Positions 44,110 to 55,489 of a stretch of DNA of 64,000 nucleotides are shown piece after piece. The number at the start of each line of letters is the position of its first letter. Position 1 is the first letter of the stretch. Origin of the DNA: Dimorphilus gyrociliatus (taxonomy: Eukaryota > Annelida > Polychaeta > Dinophilidae); assembly GCA_904063045.1 (NCBI GenBank), contig CAJFCJ010000052.1, positions 28,110 to 92,109 of the forward strand. The letters are read 5' to 3'. The notes under the pieces are model-generated. The model made no database searches, was not told the DNA's origin, and worked only from the letters and a program-made list of their open reading frames with translations. The translations under genes were made by a program, and so were the position numbers.

Positions 44110-46581
44110 ATGAATTTACATAATCTTAGTAGTAATGAAAAATTGTCTCTTAATTACTACAAGGAAAATATTAAAGATTTACTTAAAGCTCCATCAGCCT
44201 TTTATAGATTGTCCACAAAATTGGACTATTTAAAAATATTAAATACTGATGACAAGCATGAACTACAAAAGCAATATGATGGTGGGCAAAAAAATTTGGC
44301 AATATCTTCAATTTTTGAAAGTTTGTTCCAGCTAAATTTTTGTGATATTTGGGAAATTTTTTTTGATATGGATAATCTGAATTGTGAAAGATTAGCAAAG
44401 TGTTTACATAACAGAGAGATAGCATGGCAACAATTGATTTTTGATACTAAAATACAAAGACAAAAACAATTTACAACAATTCCATTACTCCCTTTTACAA
44501 AATTTGAAGTCAAAATATCAGATATTATAACATCTATTGAAATATCTGAAGTACGTAAAGTTGATATAATTGATTGGGAATTACAGAAAACAGAATTTGA
44601 TTATCAAAATTTCTATAAAATATTTTATACAGAATTCAAAAAGATTTTAATACAAGGAAAACCTGGAATAGGTAAAAGTGTACAGGTTAAATATCTTCTT
44701 TACAAATGGGCAAATGAACAATGGAAAGTCGATTCTCAAAAATTATGTCTCTTCATTATTTTAAGAAAGGTTAAACAAGATTCAAGCATCTACCAAGAAA
44801 TAATTGAACAAAATTTCAAAAATATTCCCTACATCAATGAAAATATAGTGGAATCAATGTTTATTGAAAAGAGAAATGATGTTGTCCTCTTTCTTGATGG
44901 GGCTGATGAGTTATATCAAGCAAATCACCCTCTATATACTTTCTTAGAAGATCCAATATGTAATATTCAAACTGTAATATGGTCTCGTAAATGGAGAGCT
45001 AAGGAATTAAATTGTAAATGTGATATAGTATTTGAATTAACAGGCTGGAATCCTTTTCAAATGACATCATTCTTTCGAAAATGCTTCAATGAGGAGGATA
45101 TTGAAAAATCTTTGGAATTTCAAGAAAGTGTAGTACTTAAAAATCAAAAAATTAACAGCCTGTGCAATATTCCATTATTGGCTATGATATTATTTCATGT
45201 ATGGAAGGAAAAAGAAGAATCTTTTTATGATAAATCTCTTTATGAAAATTATCAAGATATAATAAATATTGCACAAGCAAAACATGGATGCATTGCAATA
45301 AATAATGATGCTGAATTACAAACATTTTACGAACTTTGTCTCAGAAATCTATCACAAAACAAAATTCTTCTAGATGACAAAAACCTAATTGAACTTATTG
45401 AGACAAATTTTAAATGTATATTGCAAATTATTCCTCTTCCAACCAACCAAGTTGAGTTACAATTCTACCATTTATCCTTTCAAGAGTTTTTTGCAGCTAA
45501 ATTTCTAATAACAAAAGTTCAAGAAGTAACAAAGAAAAAAAGATTTTTCCTATGTGAATTTTTCTTTTCATCCAAAAACAGTATGAATAGCCTATTTGAA
45601 GGACTAACTAACGTAAATCTTTTTAATGTTATGGAATTTATACAACATTATTCTTCAGATGTTTTTCAGAAAATTCTTATACATTTTAAAGTTGCAAAAA
45701 ATATGTTTGACTTTAGCAACAATTTAATGAACTTTCTACAAAATGGTTTAGAAACAGATAATGTATTGGAATTACAGAATGAAACTTTAAGTGATGATAT
45801 CCTCAAGATTATCTTTATTAAATTTGGCAAAAATTTAGAGAAGATTATACTGATTGACACATTTGTAAATTTAAAATTAATGATTGATTGCTGTTGTAAA
45901 TATTGTACTAAATTGAGATCTGTAACAGTAAAAGGTTCAGAAGTTACTTATAATAATGAAATATTAACAGAAGATCTATTTTTGGAAAATATTTTCCATT
46001 CACAAATTATAAAATATTTAGAAAGAATAGAGATTGGGAATCAATTTTTGGCTGTGAAAGAAAATAGTTTTTTTGGGAATTTATTTGGATATTTTTGCAG
46101 ATTTACAATTATCTATTCTTCTAAATATATTACAGAATTTATCGATGAATCATTCGACTCAAAAAACTATTTTACAAACATAAAAATTAAATTCTTTGAT
46201 GGTTTGACTCTATTAAAAAGACTGGTTATTGGAAATAAAAAATTTGGAGGAATTGGTCAGAAACGTTTTTTATCAATGATAGAAAAAAAGCTACAGAACA
46301 AACCATTTAGAAAGTTTGAATCATATAACTGTGAAATTATTAATCTGGATATTAATATTTTGGATAAATATCACACACTAATTACAAATCAATATTTTCA
46401 AACACCTATTGGAGGAAAAAAACATAATGAAGAGTTTCCAAATGGATATATCTCTCTTAAAATTGAAAGTAAAAGCCTTTTGACCATTACTTATTCAAAT
46501 CAGAAAAAAAGAATAGTATGGTATTCTGTCATAAAGAACCTGTTTTCAACGGTTATCTTTATTCATCAAATGGCTACTTAA
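44110..46581 (+). CDS. CARD-like NACHT NTPase, N-terminal part of an NLR protein
   Basis: Starts at ATG 44110 with no upstream in-frame extension. Residues 10-105 form a helical domain with death-fold character (LNYYKENIKDLL, AFYRLSTKLDYLKIL, WEIFFDMDNL, LAKCLHN), best read as a CARD. The NACHT domain follows: Walker A ILIQGKPGIGKSVQVKYLL (about residue 180), Walker B DVVLFLDGADEL, sensor TVIWSRKWRAKEL and the winged-helix/HD2 hallmark FYHLSFQEFFAAKFL. A linker region leads to the end of the frame at 46581. The LRR part (46535-49750) continues in another frame. The join could be an unrecognised intron or a one-base change within 46532-46581. By domain plan, an NLRC/NOD-type cytosolic sensor that would oligomerise on ligand detection. 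Confidence 0.75.
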   Translation: MNLHNLSSNEKLSLNYYKENIKDLLKAPSAFYRLSTKLDYLKILNTDDKHELQKQYDGGQKNLAISSIFESLFQLNFCDIWEIFFDMDNLNCERLAKCLHNREIAWQQLIFDTKIQRQKQFTTIPLLPFTKFEVKISDIITSIEISEVRKVDIIDWELQKTEFDYQNFYKIFYTEFKKILIQGKPGIGKSVQVKYLLYKWANEQWKVDSQKLCLFIILRKVKQDSSIYQEIIEQNFKNIPYINENIVESMFIEKRNDVVLFLDGADELYQANHPLYTFLEDPICNIQTVIWSRKWRAKELNCKCDIVFELTGWNPFQMTSFFRKCFNEEDIEKSLEFQESVVLKNQKINSLCNIPLLAMILFHVWKEKEESFYDKSLYENYQDIINIAQAKHGCIAINNDAELQTFYELCLRNLSQNKILLDDKNLIELIETNFKCILQIIPLPTNQVELQFYHLSFQEFFAAKFLITKVQEVTKKKRFFLCEFFFSSKNSMNSLFEGLTNVNLFNVMEFIQHYSSDVFQKILIHFKVAKNMFDFSNNLMNFLQNGLETDNVLELQNETLSDDILKIIFIKFGKNLEKIILIDTFVNLKLMIDCCCKYCTKLRSVTVKGSEVTYNNEILTEDLFLENIFHSQIIKYLERIEIGNQFLAVKENSFFGNLFGYFCRFTIIYSSKYITEFIDESFDSKNYFTNIKIKFFDGLTLLKRLVIGNKKFGGIGQKRFLSMIEKKLQNKPFRKFESYNCEIINLDINILDKYHTLITNQYFQTPIGGKKHNEEFPNGYISLKIESKSLLTITYSNQKKRIVWYSVIKNLFSTVIFIHQMAT

Positions 46582-46702
46582 AAGGAAGCCCTGCAAAATT
46601 GAATCTTTACACCTAGTTGGACATTACAGAGATATCTATTCGATAATTCAAATATTTATTAAAGCTGAGAGTCATCTCCTCAGTTTTACAAAAGAGTTAA
46701 AC

Positions 46703-49700
46703 TTGACTCATTTTAAAATCACAACTAAAATTGAATTTGGTCAATTTATTAGCACCATTAAACTGCTACCTTTGTTAACCTACATTAGCTTAGTAAATGT
46801 ACAAAATGTAAAAGATTGTTTACAACCAATTCTACATGAATTTAATAGAAATTTGACCACCTTGGAACATATATATTGTGACTCCTGTTATTTGACACCA
46901 GTTGAAGCGCAGATATTGGGCCAACTCCTGGAACAAACTAAACATTTGAAGACACTGAATTTGTCAAACAACAAACTGATAAAAGATGGCTTTGAAGCAA
47001 TTTGTCTTAGACTAAAACCTTCTTCCAAAATATTTGAGAGAATTAATGTACAAAACTGTAATCTCAATCAGACACATGCAAATTCTTTTGCAGAGTTACT
47101 AAGATACTGTTCTAGTTTAGTGTACATCAATTTATCAGGAAATCCAAACATGCACAGAGGACTTTCAATGATCTTTGAAGAGTTACACCAATCTTCAAAA
47201 ACATTAAAAGAGATTAGAGTCAGTAACTGTAGCTTAACTATTGAAGAAGGAAATTCATTGGGAAACTTACTTAAAAAGTGTTCACATATAACAGAAATTG
47301 ACTTGTCATGGAATAAGCATATGGGTAAATCATTTGTAAAAATTATAGAAGGATTAAAATCATCTTTCGAAACTTTGAAAACAGTTAATGTTCATGAGTG
47401 TAATTTGAAAAGGGAACAATGGGAATCATTTAGCAATTTATTAAAAGTATGTTCTCATTTAAAAGATATAGACTTATCATGGAAAACAAATGTAAGCTAC
47501 TCATTTAAAGAAATATTTGACAGATTAAAATTTTCTGCAAACAGCTTGCAAAGAGTTAATGTCCAGGTAGGAAATTTAAATTTAGAAGAAAGGAGTTCTT
47601 TGGCAAAAATGTTTATGAATTGTTCACATATAAAAAGTATTTCTTTGCATGGTAATAAATATATTTATAAATCATTTGAAGAAATACTCGAAGGATTAGA
47701 GTCATCATCAAATACTTTGCAAATTGTTGACCTCAGCTGTTGCTGCTTAAATGATGAACAAGGGAAATCTTTGGGTGAAATTTTCAAAAAGTGTTCTCTT
47801 TTGCAGGACATTAATTTGAGGTCTAATAAAAATATTAGTGAATCATTTAAAGAAATTTTTCATTCATTAGGGTCCTCTTCAGAAAAATTGGAAAAAATTG
47901 ACTTCAGTGACTGCCATTTAAATGAAGAAAATGGATGGTCTTTGGAAAGATTATTCAAAAAATGTTCGCAAATAAAATATATTAACTTGGGAGAAAATAC
48001 TAGTATGACTCAATCTTTGGACGGTGTATTTAAAGCATTAGCTTCATCATCAGAAACAATCGAAAAGATTCTTCTTCATAAATGTAAATTAACAGAAAAA
48101 AATGGAAAATCTTTAGAAAAGTTATTAAAAAAATGTTCACATATAAAAGACATTAACTTAGGAGAAAATGGCACTATGGGTAAATCTTTGAAGGATGTCT
48201 TTAAATCATTAGCATCAACATCAGGGACTTTGGAAAAGATTTTTATTCACAAATGTAATTTAACTGAGAAAGAAGGAAAATCTTTGGGAAGATTACTCAA
48301 AGTGTGTTCATTTATAACAGACATTAATTTGGGAATTAACAGTCATATGAGCAAATCATTTGCAGATATTTTTGTTGGATTGGAATCATCCTCAGATACA
48401 TTGCAAAAGCTAAATGTTAGGCACTGTAATTTAAATGAAAAAAGAAGGAAATGTTTGAGTAGATTACTGAAAAAGTGTTCACACATAGAAGACATAAACT
48501 TTGAAGCTAATTGGTCTATTGGTGAATTATTTGAAGAAATTTTTCATGGATTGAAATCATCCTCAGATACTTTGCAAAGGTTAAATGTTGGGCACTGCAA
48601 TTTAAATGAAGAACAAGGGATGTTTTTGGGTGAATTACTCAAAAGGTGTTCACACATAGAAGACATAAACTTTGAAGGTAATTGGACTATGGGTAAATCA
48701 CTTGAAGAAGTGTTTCAAGCATTGGAATCATCCTCAGACGCTTTGCAAAAGCTAAATATTAGGCACTGTAATTTAAATACAAGACAAGGTAAATTTCTTG
48801 TTAAATTACTCAAAAAGTGTTCACACATTAAAGACATTAATTTGGCAGGAAATAAAAATATCAGTGAATTTTTTGAAATAGTATTTCTAGAATTAGAATC
48901 ATCAGCATTTGCTTTACAAAAGCTCAATGTTACGAACTGTGATTTAAATAAAAGACAAGGGAAATTTCTTGTTAAATTACTCAAAAAGTGCTCACAGATA
49001 GAAGACATTAATTTGACAGCTAATATATGTATTGGTAAATACTTCGAAGGAGTATTTCAAGCATTAGAATCATCTTTACATACTTTGCAAAGACTTGATG
49101 TGACTAAATGTTTTTTAAAAAAGGAACAAGGGAAATCTTTGGGAAAATTACTCAAAAAGTGTCAACGAATAGGAAACATCAATTTGACAGGGAATAATCA
49201 TATTGGTGAATCATTGGAAGAAGTATTTCAAGGATTAGAATCATCTTCAAATACTTTGCAAAGACTTAATGTTACTGAATGTTCTTTAAAAGAGGAACAA
49301 GGAAAATCTTTGGGAAAATTACTTAAAATGTGTTTACATTTAAAAGACATTGATTTGTCATGGAATAGATGTATTGGTGTATCATTGAAAAAAGTATTTC
49401 AAGGGTTAGAATCATCTTCAAATACTTTGGAAAGACTTAATGTTAGTAACTGTTCTTTGAATGAAGAACAAGGGAAATCTTTGGGAAAATTACTTAAAAA
49501 GTGTTTACATTTAAAAGACATTAATTTGTCATGGAATAGATGTATTGGTGAATCATTGGAAAAAGTATTTCAAGGATTAATATCATCATCAGGTACTTTG
49601 AAAAAGCTTAATGTTAGTAACTGTTCTTTATATGAAACAAAAGGAAAATCTTTGGGAAAATTACTCAAAAATTGTTTACATTTAGAAGATATTAATTTGT

Positions 49701-49750
49701 CATTTAATAGATTTTCTGATGACGCTTTTGAAGAAATACTCCAAGGATAG
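46703..49750 (+). CDS. LRR array of the NACHT protein: 17 units of 57 residues
   Basis: After about 50 linker residues, 17 consecutive units, 57 residues (171 bp) each by my count, run from about 46860 to the stop at 49748. Each unit is a pair of ribonuclease-inhibitor-type LRRs, for example NVSNCSLNEEQGKSLGKLLK then LHLKDINLSWNRCIGESLE and a SSSNTLQRL link. Units 14-16 are nearly identical and units 1-5 are more diverged, indicating recent expansion at the C-terminal end. The stop falls inside unit 17 where a Leu codon is expected, and coding similarity continues for about 12 codons beyond it. The open frame extends upstream to 46535. Confidence 0.85.
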   Translation: MTHFKITTKIEFGQFISTIKLLPLLTYISLVNVQNVKDCLQPILHEFNRNLTTLEHIYCDSCYLTPVEAQILGQLLEQTKHLKTLNLSNNKLIKDGFEAICLRLKPSSKIFERINVQNCNLNQTHANSFAELLRYCSSLVYINLSGNPNMHRGLSMIFEELHQSSKTLKEIRVSNCSLTIEEGNSLGNLLKKCSHITEIDLSWNKHMGKSFVKIIEGLKSSFETLKTVNVHECNLKREQWESFSNLLKVCSHLKDIDLSWKTNVSYSFKEIFDRLKFSANSLQRVNVQVGNLNLEERSSLAKMFMNCSHIKSISLHGNKYIYKSFEEILEGLESSSNTLQIVDLSCCCLNDEQGKSLGEIFKKCSLLQDINLRSNKNISESFKEIFHSLGSSSEKLEKIDFSDCHLNEENGWSLERLFKKCSQIKYINLGENTSMTQSLDGVFKALASSSETIEKILLHKCKLTEKNGKSLEKLLKKCSHIKDINLGENGTMGKSLKDVFKSLASTSGTLEKIFIHKCNLTEKEGKSLGRLLKVCSFITDINLGINSHMSKSFADIFVGLESSSDTLQKLNVRHCNLNEKRRKCLSRLLKKCSHIEDINFEANWSIGELFEEIFHGLKSSSDTLQRLNVGHCNLNEEQGMFLGELLKRCSHIEDINFEGNWTMGKSLEEVFQALESSSDALQKLNIRHCNLNTRQGKFLVKLLKKCSHIKDINLAGNKNISEFFEIVFLELESSAFALQKLNVTNCDLNKRQGKFLVKLLKKCSQIEDINLTANICIGKYFEGVFQALESSLHTLQRLDVTKCFLKKEQGKSLGKLLKKCQRIGNINLTGNNHIGESLEEVFQGLESSSNTLQRLNVTECSLKEEQGKSLGKLLKMCLHLKDIDLSWNRCIGVSLKKVFQGLESSSNTLERLNVSNCSLNEEQGKSLGKLLKKCLHLKDINLSWNRCIGESLEKVFQGLISSSGTLKKLNVSNCSLYETKGKSLGKLLKNCLHLEDINLSFNRFSDDAFEEILQG

Positions 49751-52600
49751 AAATCATCCTCAAATACTGTGAAAAAGTTTCATTAGTATGGTTGTTTTTT
49801 AAGAATGTCTAAGAAAAAGAGGTCTATTAGACAAATTTTAAAAAGAAATTGAAACTACTGAAATGTAAAGTTTAGTTTAAGATCTATGAACTATATTTGT
49901 GACATGAAAAACATTAAGGATAAAAATTTTTATAATTCCATTATTGTTGGAAGAAACCACTTTGATATTCATCCTACAAGCTATCTAATTAGTAAAAGAT
50001 TATTTTTGTGAATTGAAAGTCCAAACAAAAGTTTCAATTACAGACAAGGAATAAAACAATATAAAATTGTTAAATTAATTGAAATGCACACAATCAGTTG
50101 AAGATTATAAGACAAAAGCAACTGAAAAAATAAAAATGTATTACCTTTTCAACATTCATGTTTCCAGTGTAAAATTTTTTCAATGAGTAGCCTAGGTGAG
50201 AAAATATCTTTTTTATCATTTAAATCTGTTTCTCAACAACATTTTTGATATTCAAAACAAAGTTTTAGTAGGAAGCTACAATAAAAAATAGATAAGTTAT
50301 AATTTATTACAATGAAACATTGAAAAAAATTAATTCTTTTTATTTGATAAAAAAATATTTTCAAAACAACTTTTCCATTTAATGATATATTTCTTGAATG
50401 GCAAGAAACAAGTGTCTTTGTAATCTGGCTTATTGCTAAAATCATGTCATTATCCAAAAATACCTTCTTCCCTGTAAATTGTTCATATACAAGTGATAAA
50501 TTAATTTGACCAAAAACACAATTTTCTACATTCTCATAAAATTCAACTATTGTTGTAAAATTAAAAAAATGAACACTCTAAATAAACAACAATTCTTGAT
50601 TCTATTTCTTGAGAATCATTATTCAGGTGTTATTTATTAAAAAAACAAGATTTAAAAAAAAGATATTCAACTTGGAATTGTTGAACACTCAAAATAAAAT
50701 TGAGCAGATGATGATCTATTTGATAGATAGATTGATTTTATAGCAATTTATTAATTTCTCCTTTTTAAATAAATGTTCACTGTTCAAGTTTTATTTGATC
50801 AATTAGACATTCAAACTTGAATTGGAATCTTGACATTCAATTTTTCTGTGTAATTTAGATGATATAAAACTATATATATTGTATTCTTAGCGCTAAATGG
50901 TAAAATGAATTTGAATTTGTTTCCTTTGCTTCCAAATATAGTTTTAAATAAAAAATATATAATATCCTCCAAGGTCAGAATAACTACAAAGAATACTTTC
51001 ATAAGAACTTTCAAGGTCATTTATTGATTTAAATAGAATTGTTGGTTTATTAGAATGTTTTAGAGATTTATAACAAACTGTTTATTTTCAATAAAAACAT
51101 ATTTCTTCTGTAATGATCTACTTTGACTTTCATTTGAGATGATGTCTTTTTAGAATTGGCGAGTGGAAAATGAATTTGGACAAAATACTATATAGAATTG
51201 GAGAGATTAGCATTAGTTTTATAAATTATTTTTCAAATTTTATCAAGTAGGTCTATCTAGCTATGCTTCATACCATTTACTTATATTCCATATTCTTCTT
51301 ACATATATTAGGTACCATCAAAAAATTTCAAATTCTGTGCTATAATTTTAAAACGGCTTAACTAATCACACTGATACTTTCTAATAAACTTACTGAATTA
51401 GTAAACTTTCACTGTGTAAACTTTCATTCGATTCTGTCAAGCCATTTCAAATTTATTTTGATGTAAGCAACTACAAGTTATGTCCACACGTTCCACTCAA
51501 CAAAATATCATTGCATTTTTGGCGCATGAGAAGGTCTCTCCAAGGAAAATTTATGTATGGTGAAATTTTTTGATTGTACCTAATACATACAGAATCTAAA
51601 CACAAAGTAGTTCTGAATGAATGTATTCAAGTCTTTATAATGTAGTGTAGACTTTTTAAAAATTTTGAATACGTTCTTCAAACTTCATTCTGTTTTGAAT
51701 AGTCGTTGGATTAGTTGGCTATATTTAAAAACCTTCGCCTTTTTATTGAACTGTTTAAAGACCACAAAAATAAATCAAATGGCAGAAAGATCAACACAAG
51801 TCAAATTTTTAACTCGATGATCTAGACAATAAATCAATACTTAGCTTTAAACTTGAATTTATGGTTTATGAGATTTCAAAAGAACCCTGTGAGATCTATA
51901 CTGAACAAAAATCATATATTAAAAGTACAATCCCATTTCTCTTGCACCGCAAAATCAATCTTTGGTCATTATCCCTTAGACCGCTGTAGTCATTGGTAAA
52001 ACTACAAAAACATTCGCACACCCCATAGTATATTTTTTAATAATTGAATAGTGTAAGAATTTTAGGAATCAATTGAATAGGATTCAACATTGAAAATCCT
52101 CTTCTGTAGAAATAGAATGAGGATTAAATTGTTGATCTTTAAGTCTTTAAAAAAATGTTAAAACATACTGTTCTGTTATTCTGGAAGAGTAATTTCTTCT
52201 CTGCCTGATTTCTTTTACTTATCGATATCCTACTGCAACAATCTCTCTGCAATAATTTCGTTTAATATTCCAATGTCTCTATCACTTTATTCCTATAGCT
52301 ACTTCCATTTAATAGTCTAATTGTTTATTAGAAACCAGTCTAAACTTATTTATAGTTCTTTTAATATGAAAGCTATTTTCATAATGATAGCTGCTTACTT
52401 TAAATCATAAACTGGATATACAGGCTTGTCCTGCTGCAGCTATTTGCTTGGATTCTTACGGGAAATTGATATTTTTCAGGCATTCAACCTTGCATTCAAC
52501 CCACTTTTCTATATTGACAAAGATAGGGGGCCAGTGACATATTAATGGCCATACCATACCTATTAATTGTTAGTTTATGTTGCACATTTTTAGTCACAAG
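49751..52600. other. Large intergenic stretch without recognised gene
   Basis: AT-rich, stop-rich on both strands. Only a possible mariner-like scrap at about 51460-51560 (GCATTTTTGGCGCATGAGAA, compare 38330-38380) could be picked out. No exon could be supported. Confidence 0.45.
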
Positions 52601-52622
52601 TTCTCTCAATTAAATTATCAAA

Positions 52623-53977
52623 ATGTGTGATGATGATACTTCAGCTCTGGTTTCGTTAAAGCTGGCTTTGCTGGTGATAAAGAACCAAAAGCAGTTTTTC
52701 CCTCCTTTGTTGGTAGACCAAAACATTCTACTGCCTTCTACCGAAGAGATTTTGTTGGAGATCAAGCACAATCAAGGAGAGATATCCTACATCTTAAATA
52801 TCCAGTACAACATGGTATTATAACTAACTGGGATGATATGGAAAAACTATGGCACCATACTTTCTACAATGAACTTCGTATTTCACCTGAAGAACACGCT
52901 ATTTTGCTGACAGAAGCCCCCTTAAACCCAAAAACCAAACGTCAAACCATGACACAAGTAAGATAAAACAAAATAAATATTTAGTAGAAGGGGTTATATA
53001 AAAACTTTAAAGTAAGTTGACTATTTTCCCCATACTGTTGTGTTGCAGATTCTATGTTCTGTTGGCCCATCATTTAACAAAACTTTCTGCCTATTATAAG
53101 CCAAGTAATAATTGATGCTGTTTATCTTTTTTTGCAGATAATGTTTGAAACATTCTCCAGCCCATTTATGTATCTAAGTAACCAAGCTTCACTTGCCCTG
53201 TATGGGTCAGGAAGATCAACTGGTGTGGTTGTGGACTCTGGCTATGGTGTTAGCCATATTGTCTCAATCAATGAAGGTTATGCCCTTCCTCACGGAACTT
53301 TGCGTCTTGATATGGCTGGAAAGGATTTGACCAATTACTTGATGAAACTACTTTCTGAAAAAGGTTATGTCTTCACCACTTCAGCTGAGAAGCAAATTGT
53401 AAAAGATATCAAGGAAAAATTAGGCTATGTGACACCTGATTTTGAGGAAGCAATGAGAAAGTATGATTCATCTGTTGAAATGAAGTACAAATTGCCTGAT
53501 GGACAAGAAATAGCTATTGGAAAAGAGGCATTTCGGTGTCCTGAAAGCCTATTCAAACCTTACTTTTTAGGAATGGAATCAGATGGTATACACAGAACAA
53601 TTTTCAATTCTATAGTGAAATGCGACGTTGACATCAGGTGATTTAAATTTTCTTTTTTATTTATAATTCTATTATTGAGCAAACTTAACATAGTAAACCC
53701 TTTGGCTTTTGTTTACAGAAAGATATTGTTTGCTAATATAGTACTGGCTGGAGGTAGTAGCATGTTTAGAGGTATTGAAGACAGGCTGCATAAAGAGATA
53801 AAGAATTTAGCTCCATCTTGGATGACCACTAATATTATTGCACCGCCTGACAGAAATTTTTCTGCATGGAATGGAGGTTCCAGTCTTGCATCTTTGTCTA
53901 CTTTCCAACATATGTGGATCACCAGGAATGATTTTTACGAATATGGGCCATCCATTGTACACAGAAAGTGCTTTTAA
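52623..53977 (+). pseudogene. Divergent actin, frame broken in the first phosphate loop
   Basis: Three exons (52623-52957, 53138-53637, 53719-53977) with GT-AG introns. Similarity to actin runs to the last residue ([10 protein letters not shown]). The start MCDDDTSAL is in one frame. From about 52646 the actin frame is shifted ([20 protein letters not shown]), and the codons for VDNGSG are missing: a deletion of about 19 bp removes the P1 phosphate loop. No in-frame ATG precedes the shifted frame (a TGA lies at 52634). In the second phosphate loop DSGDGVTH is DSGYGVSH. The HQGVMVG loop is about four residues shorter. Introns show it is not a processed copy. Probable pseudogene of a fast-evolving actin. 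Confidence 0.8.
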
Positions 53978-54229
53978 ATATTTTCAAACTGTAGTGTCTG
54001 CAAGACAGTATCAGTTTTTGACAGTTTTTACATTCAATATATTCTTCTAAAGGTTTTCACCTATTTAGATAAGATCTCAATCTTGTATATTGTCAATGGT
54101 TACAACTACAAAAACTTGGAAAGTAGCCATGTCTTGCATCGTGCTTTGCTCTTAATACATATATCTAAAGCTTATTATTCATTCTACAGTGCTCATTCAT
54201 ACCATTAGTAATTATTGATAATAATATAA

Positions 54230-54672
54230 TGTACTGCTTTTGCTTGGCCAATTTTGGCAAGTTATAACAATACTGGTTCTACTAGAACCTTCAAACAAAT
54301 TTTTAAATTAAAATGGTTTATTCGAAATAATAATACTTAAGCAAGTAGCAATATGAGAGTTCAATAGCAGAATAGATAGTTCGTAGTAGCAGGTTGCCAA
54401 ATTACCAAACTGTCTTCCAATGTTAAGGAGTAGATAGATGGTTCCAGTGGAGGTTGTTTCCAGGTTATCTTCCCAGGTCCTTGGGTCCAGATAGGAATCC
54501 TTAGAATAAAAATAGTGAGGATTTATATACTTTGAGGTTTGCCTCTGACATCCAATCATCACTTTATAGTTGCCGAAATGTATAGTTCATATTTATGTTT
54601 AGTAACAGGATGTTACAAGGTTGAACATTTAGGAAGGTTAATTGAATTATAACTTAGCCACACCTTGCCAAC
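54230..54672 (-). repeat. Truncated, diverged Gypsy LTR
   Basis: Begins with TGTACTGCTTTTGCTTGGCC (the complement of the LTR 3' end). It keeps the AATAAA, CCAGGTCCTTGGGTCCAG and GGATTTATATACTTTGAGG blocks, and ends near TTAGCCACACCTTGCC. The 5' 190 bp or so of the full LTR are missing. Confidence 0.75.
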
Positions 54673-54992
54673 ATTGGGCAGATGGTACAAAGGATCAATG
54701 GTAAGAGAATTTAAAGTTATCCAGGGAAGATGTTATTTTGCTTTGCGCATGAGAATTGCTAAAAGCAGAAGCAGAAAGAGGCAGAATTTAAATGCAATAA
54801 AAATAAAAATTCATATCATAACTTCCCACTGGAAATGAGAAAAGCTGCCCAAACAAACATCTACCTTATCACATGGAATTCATCAAAATTTTAAGAATTT
54901 AAAAGAATTTACAAAACAATTATCAATTATTCTATACAATCAATTTGAACAACAAAGCAGAATGATAACATTACTTGTAAATTGAATAAATA

Positions 54993-55290
54993 AAGTAAAC
55001 GACAGGAATATGTGGACACTATAAATTTTGATAGGTCAGCTTTTAATTAAAGGTTAAAATTGTTTCTTTGGGTAGAGAGATAGCCAAGGTGAAAAGGATT
55101 ATGAAGAAACTTAAAGATAACAAGGATAGGGCGACCTCCAAAGATTGCAAATGGAGAGAAGAATATCGTCTCAAAATGATTAGCGAAAATCTAGACTGGT
55201 CTAGCATTAGTTTTACTAATGAGGCTAGATTTTTGCTAAGTCGACCAATACCATTTAGCAGTGACCTACAACACCTTAATGATATTACTG
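54993..55290 (+). mobile_element. Tc1-type element fragment
   Basis: The left end after TA is AAGTAAACGACAGG, followed by GGACACTATAAATTTTGATAG, as in the 26.5-kb element. A transposase scrap follows: ENLDWSSISFTNEARFLLS, the first catalytic Asp region with Asp changed to Asn. The right end was not found. Confidence 0.6.
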
Positions 55291-55489
55291 AAATATTGAG
55301 CCCCTGTGTCTCCAATTGGATAATAATAGAAAATTTTGTCAATGCCTTTCTTATTATTGACATAGAAACTAGGATATACTAGCCAGTGTATTCTGGTATC
55401 AAAAAATGTCTGCAATTGTTTTGCAGCTCCTGGCCCTTATCTGATCAACAGCTGATTGATTATTAAAATTTTTGTTGAAATTCAGTTTG

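Noticed and set aside
48715-49008. Minus-strand frame in the LRR array
   Set aside because: Antisense of the 57-residue repeats; its regularity comes from the coding strand.
52623-53977. Actin copy as a processed (retro) pseudogene
   Set aside because: Two GT-AG introns are present at positions that join the actin sequence correctly.
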